Shown here: positions 45,393 through 56,745 of the stretch, piece by piece
How the letters are laid out: the number at the start of each line of letters is the position of its first letter
How positions within the stretch are numbered: position 1 is the stretch's first letter
Assembly: GCF_024166365.1 (NCBI RefSeq)
Contig: NC_064821.1
Coordinates: forward strand, 51,735,093 to 51,799,092
Direction: 5' to 3'
Length of the DNA stretch: 64,000 nt
From: Elephas maximus indicus
Lineage: Eukaryota; Chordata; Mammalia; Proboscidea; Elephantidae
Position numbers and translations under genes: made by a program
The notes under the pieces: generated by a model
What the model was told of the DNA's origin: nothing
Database searches by the model: none
What the model saw: only the letters and a program-made list of their open reading frames with translations

Positions 45393-46704
45393 TTGTTACT
45401 GCCATGAATTAGGACCAGAGCCTACTCATTACGCTTAGAAGTCAATGATGTGAAAGAAATCATCTCCAACTCTCTGCAGACAATCTGAGGTACCAGCTGC
45501 TCCCTGGGCGTTTCCGAACGTTCCCACCCGTGTGTTTGCTCACCATTCCGGCTGCCTGATGGTCCTCTCCCACGCCCCGTGCAGTGTGATTGGCCTCACA
45601 CGCTGAGGCTGCGCATGCGTGAGTGCTGCGTATGGGTGCCCAGCAGGTCCCTGCAGATAAGAGAGCGGTTGAAGCGAAGTGCTGTGGGTGCTTACACCTG
45701 CGCAAAGCTCGTTTCCTCATCTCTCAAATTGGGATCCTAACAGCCCCCTTCACCAACTCCTCCTCCCATAGAGCCACGTTGATGTAAAACCCTAACATAA
45801 TTCTGACATATGGTGAGCTCTGATTTCTGGATATTAGTTCACTGAAATGCTAATCATTCCACCAGTAAGTGTTTGTCGAGCGCCAGGTGCCCGTGTTCAC
45901 GTCTATGTTGACGGGAGCCTCTGGCACGCCCAGTACCAAGTTAAAGGCAGGTGAATGGGAGCTGTCAGGCGTGGCTTTTGTTGTCAAGCAGCTTCCAGTC
46001 TAACTGGAGCAACTGGAGCGCCTTCCAAACTGTGAATGACACCAACTGCCCATTATGAGAGTCTCGCTCCCTGAAGAGGCAGGCAGCCCATGGGCCGATG
46101 GCATTTCGCACTTTGTACTACCCGGAGCCGGAAGAGAAGGCTCCTGGGACTCAAGTGGCTGGAAAGACAGGGCGGCTCATTGTAGAGTCTGCTCTGCTTG
46201 TTTACTTTCTCCCACAGCCATCTGCTGTGGCCAGACTGCAGCTCCTTGGCAAGCAACCTGGTCCCTGGTGAGTCATGCTGCTTAAACTGCTTGTCTGGGA
46301 GCCTGGGAGACAACCAGAACACTGGGGCAGCCCCAAGGTGGGCTGCCACGCCCAGCAGTCCCTGGGATGACTCTCACCTCCCACAGAGAGAGGGTGGTCT
46401 GACCATGGCTTTGGCTAACACCCTGCAGAAAGCCCACTCAGGGTTTCTTCCTGCTGCCCAGCCCCATGGCCAGCCAACGCCAGGGCAGGAAAGGACCTGG
46501 GTGATGCTAGGGGCCCTCAACCAACCTACTCACCAGGCCGCCAGAAAGGTATCCACCTCCACACCTTCTGAATGACTCCTTTGGAGAGGAGTAGAGGACA
46601 CGGGAAGGTACCGTCTCTACGGCAGGGCTGTGAGGCGTGTCCTTCTGCTGCAGGCACTACGCAAAAATCTGGCGACAGAGGCTTCAACCACACACAAAAC
46701 CGGT
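45393..46704. other. Intergenic stretch downstream of KIAA2013
   Basis: No repeat is recognised in most of it. A palindromic NRF1-like ctgcgcatgcgtg lies at 45609-45621. Overlapping frames at 46053-46575 on both strands show no domain. Confidence 0.5.
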
Positions 46705-47486
46705 CATGGAAGTTTTAAAAGTTATTTATTTAAAAACAGAACAAAAAGAAGCTTTGGTATTTCAAAACCCAACAATCATCAATTACTAAAAAATTAAACA
46801 CCTCCCCCGAGGCCCAAAAGTACAAAACCACAGATTTCCACAGGCTCAGGATGAGAAGGAGACAAAGGGCGAGCTAAGAGTGAGCCAGACCGGCGCCCCC
46901 ACAGGCAGTGCCCTCCCTGGAGAAGGGCCCGGCCCGGCCTCCAAACCGCCCATGGCGTCGCAATGCCACAGAGGCAGCTCAGATGCCGAGCCGAGCCGCT
47001 GCCAAGACTCACTGCCTAAAGTGGACGCAAAAGCCACCCCACAAAAATAAATTAAAAATTCATTCAAGAAAGAACACCTTAAATTAGGAAAAGAACAATT
47101 TTTCCTAAACGAGTCTTTTCAAAAGAGGGTCAATTTCCTGGAACAGACGAAAGGGGGAACATGGAAGGAGTAAGTTCGATTTCAAGTATTTTCCATTTCC
47201 ATATCATTTTATTGAGCCGAAAGCTTACAAAGAGTCCACTGGCCCCTCCCCTCCCTGCTCCCCACTGGACACTCTCCTTCCTTCCGGCGCAGAGTCCTGA
47301 ATATCCACAAACGCACCGAGTCGCTGGTTTCCCCAAACAAGGCACAAAAGGGTGGTGGCTTTCGGAGGATCCCTTGTTCGTAGCAGCAGGACTTTCAGTG
47401 CTGGATGTCTTGTGCAAATGGTGGCTGAAAGCAGGACCATCTGTTCAGTCAGACACTGGGACCTTCCAGCAGGACCATCTGTTCAC
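46705..47486 (-). other. KIAA2013 3' UTR
   Basis: Follows the stop codon in exon 3. It has a poly(A) signal AATAAA on the minus strand at 46725-46730 in an A/T-rich end, with cleavage expected about 15-25 bases on, near 46705-46710. Most of it is free of repeats, as expected of a kept UTR. The exact end is inferred. Confidence 0.6.
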
Positions 47487-47506
47487 TCAGACACTGGGAT
47501 CTTCCT
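47431..47506. repeat. 38-bp tandem duplication across KIAA2013 exon 3 start
   Basis: Units 47431-47468 and 47469-47506 are alike except for about 3 bases. The minus-strand first unit carries the used acceptor, last codons and stop. The second, inside the 3' UTR, lacks the AG at the equivalent site. Confidence 0.85.
47487..47504 (-). CDS. KIAA2013: KIAA2013 exon 3 coding tail (EDPSV-stop)
   Basis: Only 18 coding bases: GAA GAT CCC AGT GTC TGA after the acceptor aacag, giving the human C-terminus EDPSV. It lies inside the second unit of a 38-bp tandem duplication. Confidence 0.9.
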   Translation of the reverse strand, partial: EDPSV

Positions 47507-50500
47507 GTTCAATGAACGAAAAAAGGTATTACTGTTTGCCACCAGCCCTGGACAGCCACAGAAATACTCAGAGACGCAGGCGATGGAGGCCACCCTGTGG
47601 CCCCCCCTCCCCCCCGCAGCCAGGCTCTGACCCGGCCTGCAGACAGCACCTAGCCTAGGGTGACACTGGAATTCCCACGGACTTTGTGGCCTGTGGGCTC
47701 CTCAGATTGGGACAGAGTGTTCCCCTGGCTCTGCTCCAGTGTGGCACAGCTCGACCACGCATAAACTGGGGGACATGGGTCAGTACTCTGCAAAGGCGGT
47801 TTGGCCTGTCTCCTAGATTATGCAGGGAACCCAGGGTGGATGGGTGTACACCAAGAGCAAGAACAGCAAAGCATGCTGAAAAGCAGGGGAGTGCAGCCGC
47901 CTCTGTAACGGCATCGGCAGCAAAGCCACACAACACAAATTTCGCACCTGGTCCATTGTAGCCAGTTGAGAGCCCGTTAATGGGCAGACCTTCTGCACAC
48001 TGCTTCTTTTTTTTTAAATAATTTTTATTGTGCTTTAAGTGAAAGTTTACAAATCAAGTCAGTCTCTCACACAAAAACCCATATACACCTTGCTACACAC
48101 TCCCAATTACTCTCCGCCTAATAAGACAGCCTGCTGTCTCCCTCCACTCTCTCTTTCCGTGTCCTTTTCGCCAGCTTCTAACCCCCTCCACCCTCTCATC
48201 TCCCCTCCAGGCAGGAGATGCCAACATAGTCTCAAGTGTGCACACTGCTTTTTGATCTTTCAATCTATTCTTCAAGCTTGAGAAACTCAGACCTACCTCC
48301 GGCCCTCCTCCTGCCCCTTCACTGCTGTTTTCTTCTCCAAGTCCTGGCCTTGGGCCAGAAACCAGAAGCCACAAAGCCCCTCTACTGATGCTATGACGCA
48401 TCTCTCCTGAGCGGGCTCCAGGCTAGTTAACTACTTGAGGGCACAGACCTAGAGCCTCAAAGATCTCTATTTTCACTGCAGCGGGAAGGCGGCGAGGGGG
48501 AGAAATGGAACCTTGCTGAAACCCCAGTGAGGGGTTGAGCTCCAAACACAACACAGAGGCCCTCAGGGGTGAGGACAGGGCTGCTGGCAGTGGACAGAGG
48601 CTTCAGGTCAGTCTACGGACGTGCTGGAGTTATTTTAAAATGCAGTTTATGGGGAGAAACCGCCTACGTCTCTGAAAGCCAGTGGACTTGTCTACTCAGC
48701 ACCTAGATTTCCACAGCTTTCCCTTTCTTATGGTCCCCTTTTACACTCACTTTTTGGTGTCCTCTAAAAACACTCCTACCTCTCTGATGCTGAGAGCACT
48801 GGCTATCGAACCCCACTACCACCCAGGCCTCGCCCTGCCCTCTCCAGGCCAGCCTCCTCCTAGACAGAGGATGGGAAACAAGGCAGAGGCCTCACGCTCT
48901 CGGCCAATGGCTTTGTACCTTACTCCGGAAGAGGGGCTTGGCGCCAGGCCCGCAGTACTCATTATAGATGAGCTTGAAGAGGAAGAGGTGGAAGAGGGTG
49001 ATGAGGGAGGCCACACTGAACCAGAAGAGGAAGGGCAGCCCGGGGTCCTGCTGGGCCATGTGCTCGTCGTGGGCCAGGATGGCCTTGAGGTGCAGCGTGT
49101 GCCGCAGGTCCTGCAGGTGCGTGAGGTCGGTGGAGATGTAGAGCAGCGGTGTGATGGGCTGCGTCACCATGATGGAGAACGTGTGGCCCTGGGGTGCCGA
49201 GGTCAGCTCCACGGGGTCGTCCAGGCAGCCCGCTTCACAGGCGTAGATCTTGACGGGCTGGCCGCGGGACTCCACGGCCACGTGCAGGTAGGGCTTGCCC
49301 TCGGCGTCTGCGAGCACGGCCAGGTTGATGTGGTCGTTCTTGTAGCGGATGCCGTGCAACGAGTAGCTGTTGTGCAGCACGTCGGGGTCGGCCTGGAACT
49401 GCAGGTGGTTCTCGGTGAACTGCAGCCCGCCAAAGCTGAGCACCATGCCCTGCATGATGCCTGGGGCGCCCACCTTCACCAGTCCCTTGCAACCACGCTT
49501 CTGCAGGGTCAGCTTCCACAGGTTGGACAGCTGCAGGATCTGCTGGATCGTGGACAGCCGCCCAGGCCAGAGGTTCTCCGCGTGCATCGTGGCGTGGCCG
49601 CTGAAGCAATGATCTTCATAGTTGAGCGTCGACTCCATCTGGTCTCTCTCCCTGTGGCTCAGGGTGGGGTTGAGCAGTGGGGCTGGGGAGCAGGACAGCA
49701 TGTAGTACAGTGTCAGGTTCACGGTCAGGCTGGACGGCGTGTGGGTGTCAGTGATCCTCTTCATTTCTACTCCTGGAACACCCCAAGGTTGCACGTTAGA
49801 GGCAGGACATGGCCGGGAGACAGAGGTTATGAAACAAAAATCAAGAGCAGAGACATGTTAGTGCCTGATGCTGAAGGCAGTGGCTTGCGTCCCTCATTTC
49901 AGGACAGAGCTGTCCTGCCTATCTTCCTCACTTGACCATCTTCAGCTCTAAAGGCTTGACCCCTAAAATTCTGGTAACATGGCAGTGAGGCCTCCTGCCA
50001 GAGCTGAGAAGAATACAGACCCGGCCAGGATTTCTCAGCTTATGGCATCAAGAGAAAAGTCTGGTCCCCTCCATGCCAGGACCTTGTGTTCATCAATGCC
50101 CTGACCAGTCGTGGGCCACTTCTCTTCTCCACCATCTCTCCCTCCAGTTTTTCAGCTTTATATAATCTCTGAACACAGACATCTCCCAAATTTATGTGGA
50201 CTCTAGACTCAGTCACCAGCCTGCTTGGTGTCTGCACCTGGCTATCTGAGAGGTATTTTGAACCTGACGTGGTTTGAACTCTTCCAACCCCAAACCATCC
50301 TTCCCCAAGTTGTCTCCATCTTGGTAAATAATACCCGCAACAACACAACTGCTCAACCCCCTAAAATCCAGGAGTCCACCTCAAGTTTTCACTTCCCACA
50401 GCCAATCCATGATAAGTCCTGGCGGCTCCATCTACTTCTCTCCACCTCAGTGGTCACAACCCTGGCCCAGGCCATCTTCCCCTCTCACCTGGGCTCCAGA

Positions 50501-52799
50501 AAAAGCCTCTTGACTGGTCCCCATGCATCCACTTCGCCCTTCTACAGTCTGTACTCTTCATACAGTGGCCAGAGAGATCTTTTAAAAAGGTTTACCAGCT
50601 CACACTCTCCCCTGCTTTCCATTCCACTTAGAATAGAATTCAAAGTCCTCACCAAGGCTGACAAGGCCCTTTATGATCTGGCCACCGCCAACACCCTCAC
50701 CTGTCTGACCACGTCTCCCGTTCACTACCTGCCAGCTGCTCAACCTGTATTGCTCCTGCCTGCGGGCCTCTGCCCTTGCTGGCTCCCAGCTGGGCTTTCT
50801 GCTCCCAAATCATTACATAGCGACTTCTTCTTGCCATTCGGGCTCAGTTTAAGTGTCTCTTTTTCAGAGAGGCCTCCCCAGCGATGCAGCTAAAAGGAGG
50901 CACCTCCATCCCATACTCTCACCCCACTCATCACCCTCGATCACATCACCCTATTTTTAACTTTTCCCCATAGCATTTATTCTAAGAAACTACTATGCTT
51001 ATTTATTCAAATGTTCACTTTTCTAATACATGTCTTCCTCCCAACCAGAATTTAAGCAAGAACCATGAGAACACGGACTTCATTCCGTTTACTTCTGTGT
51101 CTCCAGTGCCCAGAAGAGCCCCTGGCACAAGCATTCACTAAATACTTGTTGAATGAATTACAACTCTCTTTGAGCAACCAAACCTAAGGGCTCAGACAGC
51201 TGGAACCCTGGCAATCAAAATCCCTCTCTCATTCAGCAAAGGCTTTTCTTTCCTTAAACAGCCTGTGGGAAGAGCAGCTGTCACTTGGCAGGACCATCCC
51301 AACCGCCTCGGAAGAAGCTGCAGCCACAACAGCAGGGTACACACAGCCCAGCGAGAGTCACGTCAAGGAGCTCACACCTGTCACCAGCCGGGCTGGGAAC
51401 CGAGGAAAGACTCCTGGGATCTGCCAGGTCTCCGCCTCATGGTTTACCCTTTACAAACCAACTCCAAAGACCTCACCCTGCTCAACTCAGGCCTCCCCTT
51501 CAGGAACAAATAACAAGACCTGCCCTTTACACTCATTCTCTTATTAAAATCTCATAAAAGCTCCCAGAGGTAGGTACTGTTATTACCAAAAACAGGCCCA
51601 GAGAGAGGTGACTTGATCCAAGGTTGCACTGCTACTAAATGGTGGAACAGAGATTGAGCCCCAGGTCAAGGCCAAGCCCAAGTGTGAACCACTCCACTCC
51701 TCTCCTTCAGTGTCACCTCCGCATCTGTGTTCTACCTCCCTGCCCCAGACACTCGCCAGGCCTCACCTGGGCTGAAGAGCTGGGCCCAGAGACGCTGGTG
51801 GTCCTGAAGCAGCTCATTTGCTGGCATCTCCAAGAGCTCCAGCATTTCCTTCCGGGCCAAGTCCTGCAGCGTCTTGAGCTCGTTGGCTGCTTTGCTCTTG
51901 AGCACCTGGGGGTTAATGGGATCGGAGACATGTACAACCCACAGCACTGTCTCATCCAGTTGTGTCTTGGGAGCCACCTGGAGCCGGTTCACTAGCTTCT
52001 TGGCGGCCACCACCACTAAGTGCACCAGTCCCGTGGACAAAGGCGGGGACCGGCCCGAGTAGAGAAGGAACTGATGGTCTCCGACCTTCTCCAGGGTACT
52101 GGTGAAGGCCCTGGGGACTGGGCCAGCAGTAGGTCCCACAGTCTGCAGCGCGGCCACGCGCTCCGTGGGGTTGTTGAGCTGGATGCGCTGCAGGTAGACG
52201 TGAGGTCGGCCTCGGTGCGCCAGAAAGTCCTCTTGCAGCAGCACGCAGTCGCGGCCGCCCCCTGCAACAAGGCCAGAGGCCGAGGCGGGCCCAGGGACGA
52301 CGGCCGCGGGCCCAGAGCCTGGAGCCCCGAGCTGCAGGCAGCGCACCCGGCGCAGCAGGCCCTCCCGCAACAGCAGGACAGCCTCCCCAGCTTCGGACAG
52401 CGCACTGAGCGGGCGCAGCTGCACAAAAGGCACGAAGTCCGGCGCCACGGCGGGCTCCCGCTCCCCGGGGATCACCAAGAGCCGGTTGGCCGCCACGTCC
52501 AGGGCCAGGAAGCCGTTGGCCACCAGGGCCGGCACGCCAGGGCCCAGCGGCACAGCCTCGCCGCGCTCCCGCAGGCTACGCCAGGCACGTGTGGCCGCCT
52601 GCAGGCAGGCGGAGGGCTCGGCAGCGCCCGGCTCGCCGCGGCCCCACGGCAGCAGATGCAGGCCGCCCGCCGCCCGCCGCGCCCCGGAGCCAGCGAACCA
52701 CAAGAGCAGCAGCAGCAGGCCGAGCAGGCACAAGAGGCGGCGGGCCCAGCTGCTCGACAGCAGCCCCGGCAGTCCCTTAAGCCGCTGCTGCAGCCACAT
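47487..52799 (-). CDS. KIAA2013: KIAA2013, single-pass membrane protein of unknown function
   Basis: Coding exons are 51767-52799, 48919-49772 and 47487-47504, read on the minus strand; joined they encode 634 residues, the human protein's length. Splice sites are consensus (gtgagg donor and ttccag acceptor; gtacaa donor and aacag acceptor) with phases 1 and 0. The protein has an N-terminal hydrophobic stretch (about 22-37), a large lumenal-type domain with an NLT glycosylation site at 363, and a C-terminal membrane helix (about 590-614) followed by a short tail ending EDPSV. No catalytic motif is seen; the function is not known to me. The start ATG has a weak context (C at -3, T at +4) but the first residues MWLQQRLKGL match human. 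The gene is flanked by PLOD1 in the opposite orientation. Confidence 0.95.
47507..48918 (-). other. KIAA2013: KIAA2013 intron 2
   Basis: Holds an RTE 3' end at 48005-48240 and otherwise single-copy-looking DNA. Frames across it are not supported as genes. Confidence 0.8.
48005..48240 (-). mobile_element. RTE (BovB-like) LINE 3' end
   Basis: Antisense copy: ttgtgctttaagtgaaagtt through gatgccaacatagtctcaag. Close to the sense copy at 38960-39200. It lies in KIAA2013 intron 2, in the same orientation as the gene. Confidence 0.7.
48919..49772 (-). CDS. KIAA2013: KIAA2013 exon 2
   Basis: Encodes residues 345-629, from GVEMKRITDTHTPS to KPLFRSK, including the C-terminal membrane helix LPFLFWFSVASLITLFHLFL. 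The start codon seen upstream in the same frame is intronic. Confidence 0.95.
49773..51766 (-). other. KIAA2013: KIAA2013 intron 1
   Basis: About 2 kb with an L2 3' end (50250-51165) and a MIR (about 51540-51690), otherwise unassigned. Confidence 0.8.
50250..51165 (+). mobile_element. L2 LINE 3' end
   Basis: Long L2 copy: ctccacctcagtggtcacaa-type text, gaatagaattcaaagtcctc, ggcctctgcccttgctggct, ending aaatacttgttgaatgaatt. The 222-codon frame at 50225-50893 reads L2, not a gene. Confidence 0.75.
51767..52799 (-). CDS. KIAA2013: KIAA2013 exon 1 (coding part)
   Basis: Encodes residues 1-344 plus one base of codon 345, ending in AQLFSPG. The region is CpG-rich. A longer frame reads past the donor into the intron and is not part of the protein. 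Confidence 0.95.
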
Positions 52800-53200
52800 C
52801 GGGCCTCCAGGCGCGGGCGCGGCGCACGGGCGGCCGCCGGGCCCGCCGCCCAGCCCACCGGCCCGGCCGCCCGCGCCTCACTCCCAGGCCCAGACCGCGG
52901 CGCCCACCTTGGCCCGGGTCACAGCCGCCCCAGCAGCCTCCCCAGCAGCCGCCACCGCCACTTCCTCCTCCCTCTCTGTTGCCTCCGGCCGTCAAGCGCC
53001 ACCAGCCGTTAAGCGCCGCCGTATCTTTTGCGACAGATGGAAAAGGGCAGAAGGGAGAGAGAGGGGCGGGCCAGAGAGAAGGAGGCGGAGTAATAGCGGG
53101 GGCGGGCCTGAAGCAGTGACGTCGACGGTAGAGGGGCCTGAGACAATTCCGCGATTAAAACAAAACACCTGCCCGGCCACGTCGACCACGTGTTAGGGTC
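52150..53200 (-). promoter_or_regulatory. CpG island promoter of KIAA2013
   Basis: GC- and CpG-rich from within exon 1 to about 53150. Upstream of the ATG are a CRE-like tgacgtcg (53117-53124), an E-box cacgtg (53187-53192) and GC boxes (ggggcgggcc). Long frames on the plus strand here are GC artefacts. The start site itself cannot be placed from sequence. Confidence 0.65.
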
Positions 53201-53543
53201 AAATTTGGCCGGTGAGGCCTCGGTTTGCCACTGATGGATTCAACACCCCTAGGATTAAAAACAAAAAAAACACAAAACTTCATTGTTTCTGTAAAAAAGA
53301 TCATCCTCGCTGTAAAAAAAACTTGGAACAGTACAGAAAAGTAGAAAAAAAAAAAGTAAAAACTACTGGAAAATATTTTGTTGACAACACTTCCAGAGCT
53401 ATCTGGCAGTACATATGGCACTTGGGGCCACGTAAGTCTAGCCCAGGGCCGGGAGGTTAGTCTGTTTCTCTCCCACACCGAGTCTGTTTTCTTGATGTCA
53501 AACCTGAATTTCAACTTATTAAATACCTCTAGACACTCGATGG
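53201..53543. other. Intergenic A/T-rich stretch
   Basis: A-rich text (aaaaacaaaaaaaacacaaa near 53260) may be a degraded retroposon tail. No gene. Confidence 0.45.
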
Positions 53544-53702
53544 AAACCCTGGTGACGTAGTAGTTAAGAGTTCGGCTGTTAACCAAAAGATCAGCGGTTC
53601 GAATCCACTAGGCGCTCCTTGGAAACCGTATGGGGCAGTTGTAGTCTGTTGTATAGGGTCGCTGTGAGTCGGAATTGACTCCACAGCAACGGGTATTAGA
53701 CA
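53544..53702 (+). mobile_element. AfroSINE, short form
   Basis: Sense copy: gaaaccctggtgacgtagta head, gtcggaattgactccacagc tail. Confidence 0.9.
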
Positions 53703-53950
53703 CTAAGTATCTCATACTTTGAAAATCCTTAAATTGTGAAGTATCAATGCAAAAGAGACATTTGCTTTTGTTTCTGGAGAAAAAATTCCATATGAGCACA
53801 GAGGTGGACAATGGGATGATTGTTTTCATGTTGCTTTTGGGACATTCCAAAGCCAAACTGTGTTTACCAGTTGTTAAAAATTAAACGGTCACTCGAGGTG
53901 GTTTCCTGTGGGCCGTACACAAGTCTTTGCTGTTTCGGGGGCCAGCCTTC
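53703..53950. other. Short unassigned stretch
   Basis: Nothing recognisable; no coding signal. Confidence 0.5.
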
Positions 53951-54725
53951 TGTTGTTGTTAGTTACTGACAAGACAGCTCTGACTCATGGTGATCCCATG
54001 TACAACAGGACAAAATGTTGCCTGGTCCTGCACTTGCTCCAGTCCATTGTTGTGGCTACTGTGTACTTTGAGTATCTTCCAACCTAGGGGGCTCATCTTC
54101 CAGCACCACATTGGCCAGTATTCTTTTTTGTGTGTGTGCTTTAGGTGACAGTTTACTGAGCAAGTTAGTTTCTCATTAAACAATTAATGCACATATTGTT
54201 TTGTGACATTGATTGTCAACCCTGCAACGTATCACACTCTCCCCTTCTCAACCTAAGATTGCCTATTTCCATTGGTCCAGCTTTCCTGTCCCTTCCTGCC
54301 TTCTCGTCCTTGCTCCTTGGGCGGGTGTGCCCATTTAGTCTCCGTTGAACTATGTGTGTTATTGTTTTATAGGCCTGTCTAATCTTTGGCTGAAAGGTAA
54401 ACCTCAGGAGTGACTTCAGTACTGAGTTAAAGGGGTATCTGGGGACCAAACTCTCAGGTATGTTGGACAATATTCTTTTGCGATCCATAGGGTTTTCATT
54501 GGCTAATTATTGGAAGTAGATAGCCAGGCTTTTCTTCCTACTCTGTTTTAGTCTGGAAGCTTCACTGAAATCCAGGAGACCTGCTGATGTTTGAAATACT
54601 GCTGGCATAGCTTCCAGCATCATAGCAACATGCAAGCCACCACAGTATGACGAACTGACAGACGATAGTGGAGCACGTGCCTATCCAAGCAATCTGAGAC
54701 TATGCTTACCCTCCCCCTCATTATA
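53951..54725 (-). mobile_element. AfroSINE long form or RTE tail, split by an RTE insertion
   Basis: Antisense tail (ttgttgttagttactgacaa, tggtgatcccatgtacaaca) at 53951-54118 and the rest (ttttcattggctaattattg to caagccaccacagtatgacg) at 54476-54660 are separated by the RTE at 54119-54475. The repeat tattctttt on both sides is the target duplication. Confidence 0.7.
54119..54475 (-). mobile_element. RTE (BovB-like) LINE 3' end
   Basis: Antisense copy: gtgctttaggtgacagttta, attaaacaattaatgcacat, tcccttcctgccttctcgtc. Inserted in an AfroSINE-like element with tattctttt at both ends. Confidence 0.7.
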
Positions 54726-55024
54726 TCATCAAAACATAAAAACACTAAGTTTACGTTCTTATGGAAAATTTACAGACTCTTTTACTCACTGGAGTGCAGG
54801 AATCCATGGCCTCCAGTTAGAAAGACAGCAATCAATCTGACCAGTATTTGGGAGGCGCACGCAGTGAGGTGAGAGCTCAGAACCAGACACAGACTTGACT
54901 CTACATGGGAAGTGGGCTGATCAGACAACCTGCTTCTGGGGTTTTTGAGGAATGAGTAAGTTAAGGCAGGTAAAGCAAGTATGGTGCGTGGCACGCAGGA
55001 CATGCTCAGTAAACTCTAAAAAAC
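54726..55024. other. Short unassigned stretch
   Basis: No recognised repeat or gene. Confidence 0.5.
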
Positions 55025-55225
55025 AAAAAGTCACCACCGAGTCAACTCTGACTTACGGAGACCCCTCGTGTGTCAGAGTAGAACTGTGCTCCACAGGATT
55101 TTCAAAGGCTGATTTTTAGGAAGTAGACTGCCAGGCCTTTCTTCAGAGGTACTTCTAGGTGGACTCCAACCTTCCGGTTAGCTGTCCATCATGTTAACTA
55201 TTTGCACCACCCAGGGACTCCTCAG
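55025..55225 (-). mobile_element. AfroSINE, second subtype
   Basis: Antisense copy: gtcaccaccgagtcaactct through ccacccagggactcct. Confidence 0.85.
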
Positions 55226-55369
55226 TGAGTATAAACTCATGTGGATTCCTAGGTCAAAGGGAAAGCACATTACTCCTTTATTCTTAACTGCTTTGCCATT
55301 CTCAAACACCCCACCTGGGGAGCTGAAGGACAAGGATGAGCAGCATATCACAGCACAGCCGGGAGGCCA

Positions 55370-55565
55370 AGAGTAAGGACCCTGGCATCAGGCTGCCTGG
55401 GCTTTGAATCTTGGCCCTGCCCCTTGCTAACAAGCCAACTAAACTCACTGGGTCTCAGTTTCTCCATCCATAAAATGGGGATCACAAGACAAAGTAGGAT
55501 TTCTCTGAGACTTTACATTGGATAAGTGCGTGAAGCATTTAGCATATTGCCTGGCTTAAAAATAA
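55370..55565 (-). mobile_element. MIR SINE
   Basis: Phrases caggctgcctgggctttgaa, ctcagtttctccatccataa and gaagcatttagcatattgcc are MIR-derived, in the same sense as the copy at 17950. Confidence 0.7.
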
Positions 55566-55759
55566 TACTAGAAAACATGGCTACATGACAAAAAATTCAA
55601 AAGGTACAAAATGATAAAGAGTGAAAACTAAGTCTTCCTTCTTCCTGGGTCCCCAGCCAGTCTGTTCCTCTCCTTAGAAGCAACCATTGTTACCTATTGG
55701 GTATTCTTCCAGATAAATCTTATTTGTTTACAGATATATACATATCTGTATACATTGTT

Positions 55760-56100
55760 ATTGCTGTTAGCCCACCACTGAGTCGCCCCGGACTCATGGG
55801 AACCCCACGCACAATGGAACAAAACACTGCCCAGTCCTGTAGCAACCCCATGATCCTTTGCGGGTCACACCTTTGTGATCCATAGAGTTTAAATTGGCTG
55901 ATTTTTGGAAGTAGATAGCCAAGCCTTTCTTCCTAGCCTGCCCTAGTCTGAAGACTCCGCTGAAACCTATTAGCATCATAGCAACTTGCAAGCCTCCACT
56001 GACAAATAAGTGGTGGCTGTGTATGAGGTACCTTGGCTGGGAACTGAACCCAGGTCTCCTACACGGAAGGTGAGAATTCTGTATACACGTTGCTGCTCTT
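55760..56100 (-). mobile_element. AfroSINE, long form
   Basis: Antisense copy: gctgttagcccaccactgag through tacacggaaggtgagaattc. The head end fades near 56095. Confidence 0.8.
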
Positions 56101-56745
56101 ATTGTTAATTGTCACCCAGTGGACTCTGAGTCATAGTGATTGTCTTAGTTATCCAGTGCTGCTATAACAGAAACGCCACAAGTGGATGGCTTTAACAAAG
56201 AGAAATTTATTCTTTCACAGTCTAGGAGGCTAAAAGTCCAAATTCAGGGCACCAGCTCCAGGGGAAGGCTTTCTTTCTGTCAGCTCTGGGGGAAAGTCAT
56301 TGTCATCAATCTTTCCCTTGTTGAAGAGCTTCTTGGCACAGGGACTCCGGGTCCAAAGGATGGGCTATTCTCCTGGCTCTTGTTTCTTGGTGGTAATGAG
56401 GTCCCCTTGTCTCTCTGCTCACATCTCTCTTGTATATCTCAAAACATACAACCTAATCTTGTAGATTGAGTCTTACTTCATTAACATAACTGTCTCTAAT
56501 CCTGCCTCATTAACATCATAGAGATAGGATTACAATACACAGGAAAATTGCTTCAGGTGACAAAATGGTGGACAATCACACAGTACTGGGAATCATGGTC
56601 TAGCCAAGCTGATACACATTTTGGGGGGGACAGAGTTCAATCCATGACAGTGACCTTATGTATAACAGAACAAAATGTTGCTCAGTCCTGTGCCATCTTC
56701 ATGATCATTGTGTGTTTGAATCCATTTTTGCAGGTGTTGTATCCA
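56101..56745 (-). mobile_element. RTE tail split by a MaLR LTR
   Basis: Antisense RTE-tail text at 56101-56143 (gtggactctgagtcatagtg) resumes at 56649 (cttatgtataacagaacaaa) and runs to about 56745. The intervening unit is the LTR below. Confidence 0.65.
56144..56648 (-). mobile_element. ERVL-MaLR solo LTR inside RTE tail (fossil)
   Basis: Antisense LTR of the family at 25829, starting tgtcttagttatccagtgct and ending tccatgaca. Flanked by gtgat and gtgac, a 5-bp target repeat with one change. No coding part. Confidence 0.75.

Noticed and set aside
48682-49935. Plus-strand frame of 417 codons
   Set aside because: It is the shadow of KIAA2013 exon 2 on the opposite strand; the real exon is supported by splice sites and by the human protein.
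50225-50893. Plus-strand frame of 222 codons
   Set aside because: The sequence is an L2 3' end, which gives open but meaningless frames.
52020-53196. Several long frames around the KIAA2013 start
   Set aside because: They come from the CpG island and the opposite strand of exon 1 and have no recognisable content.
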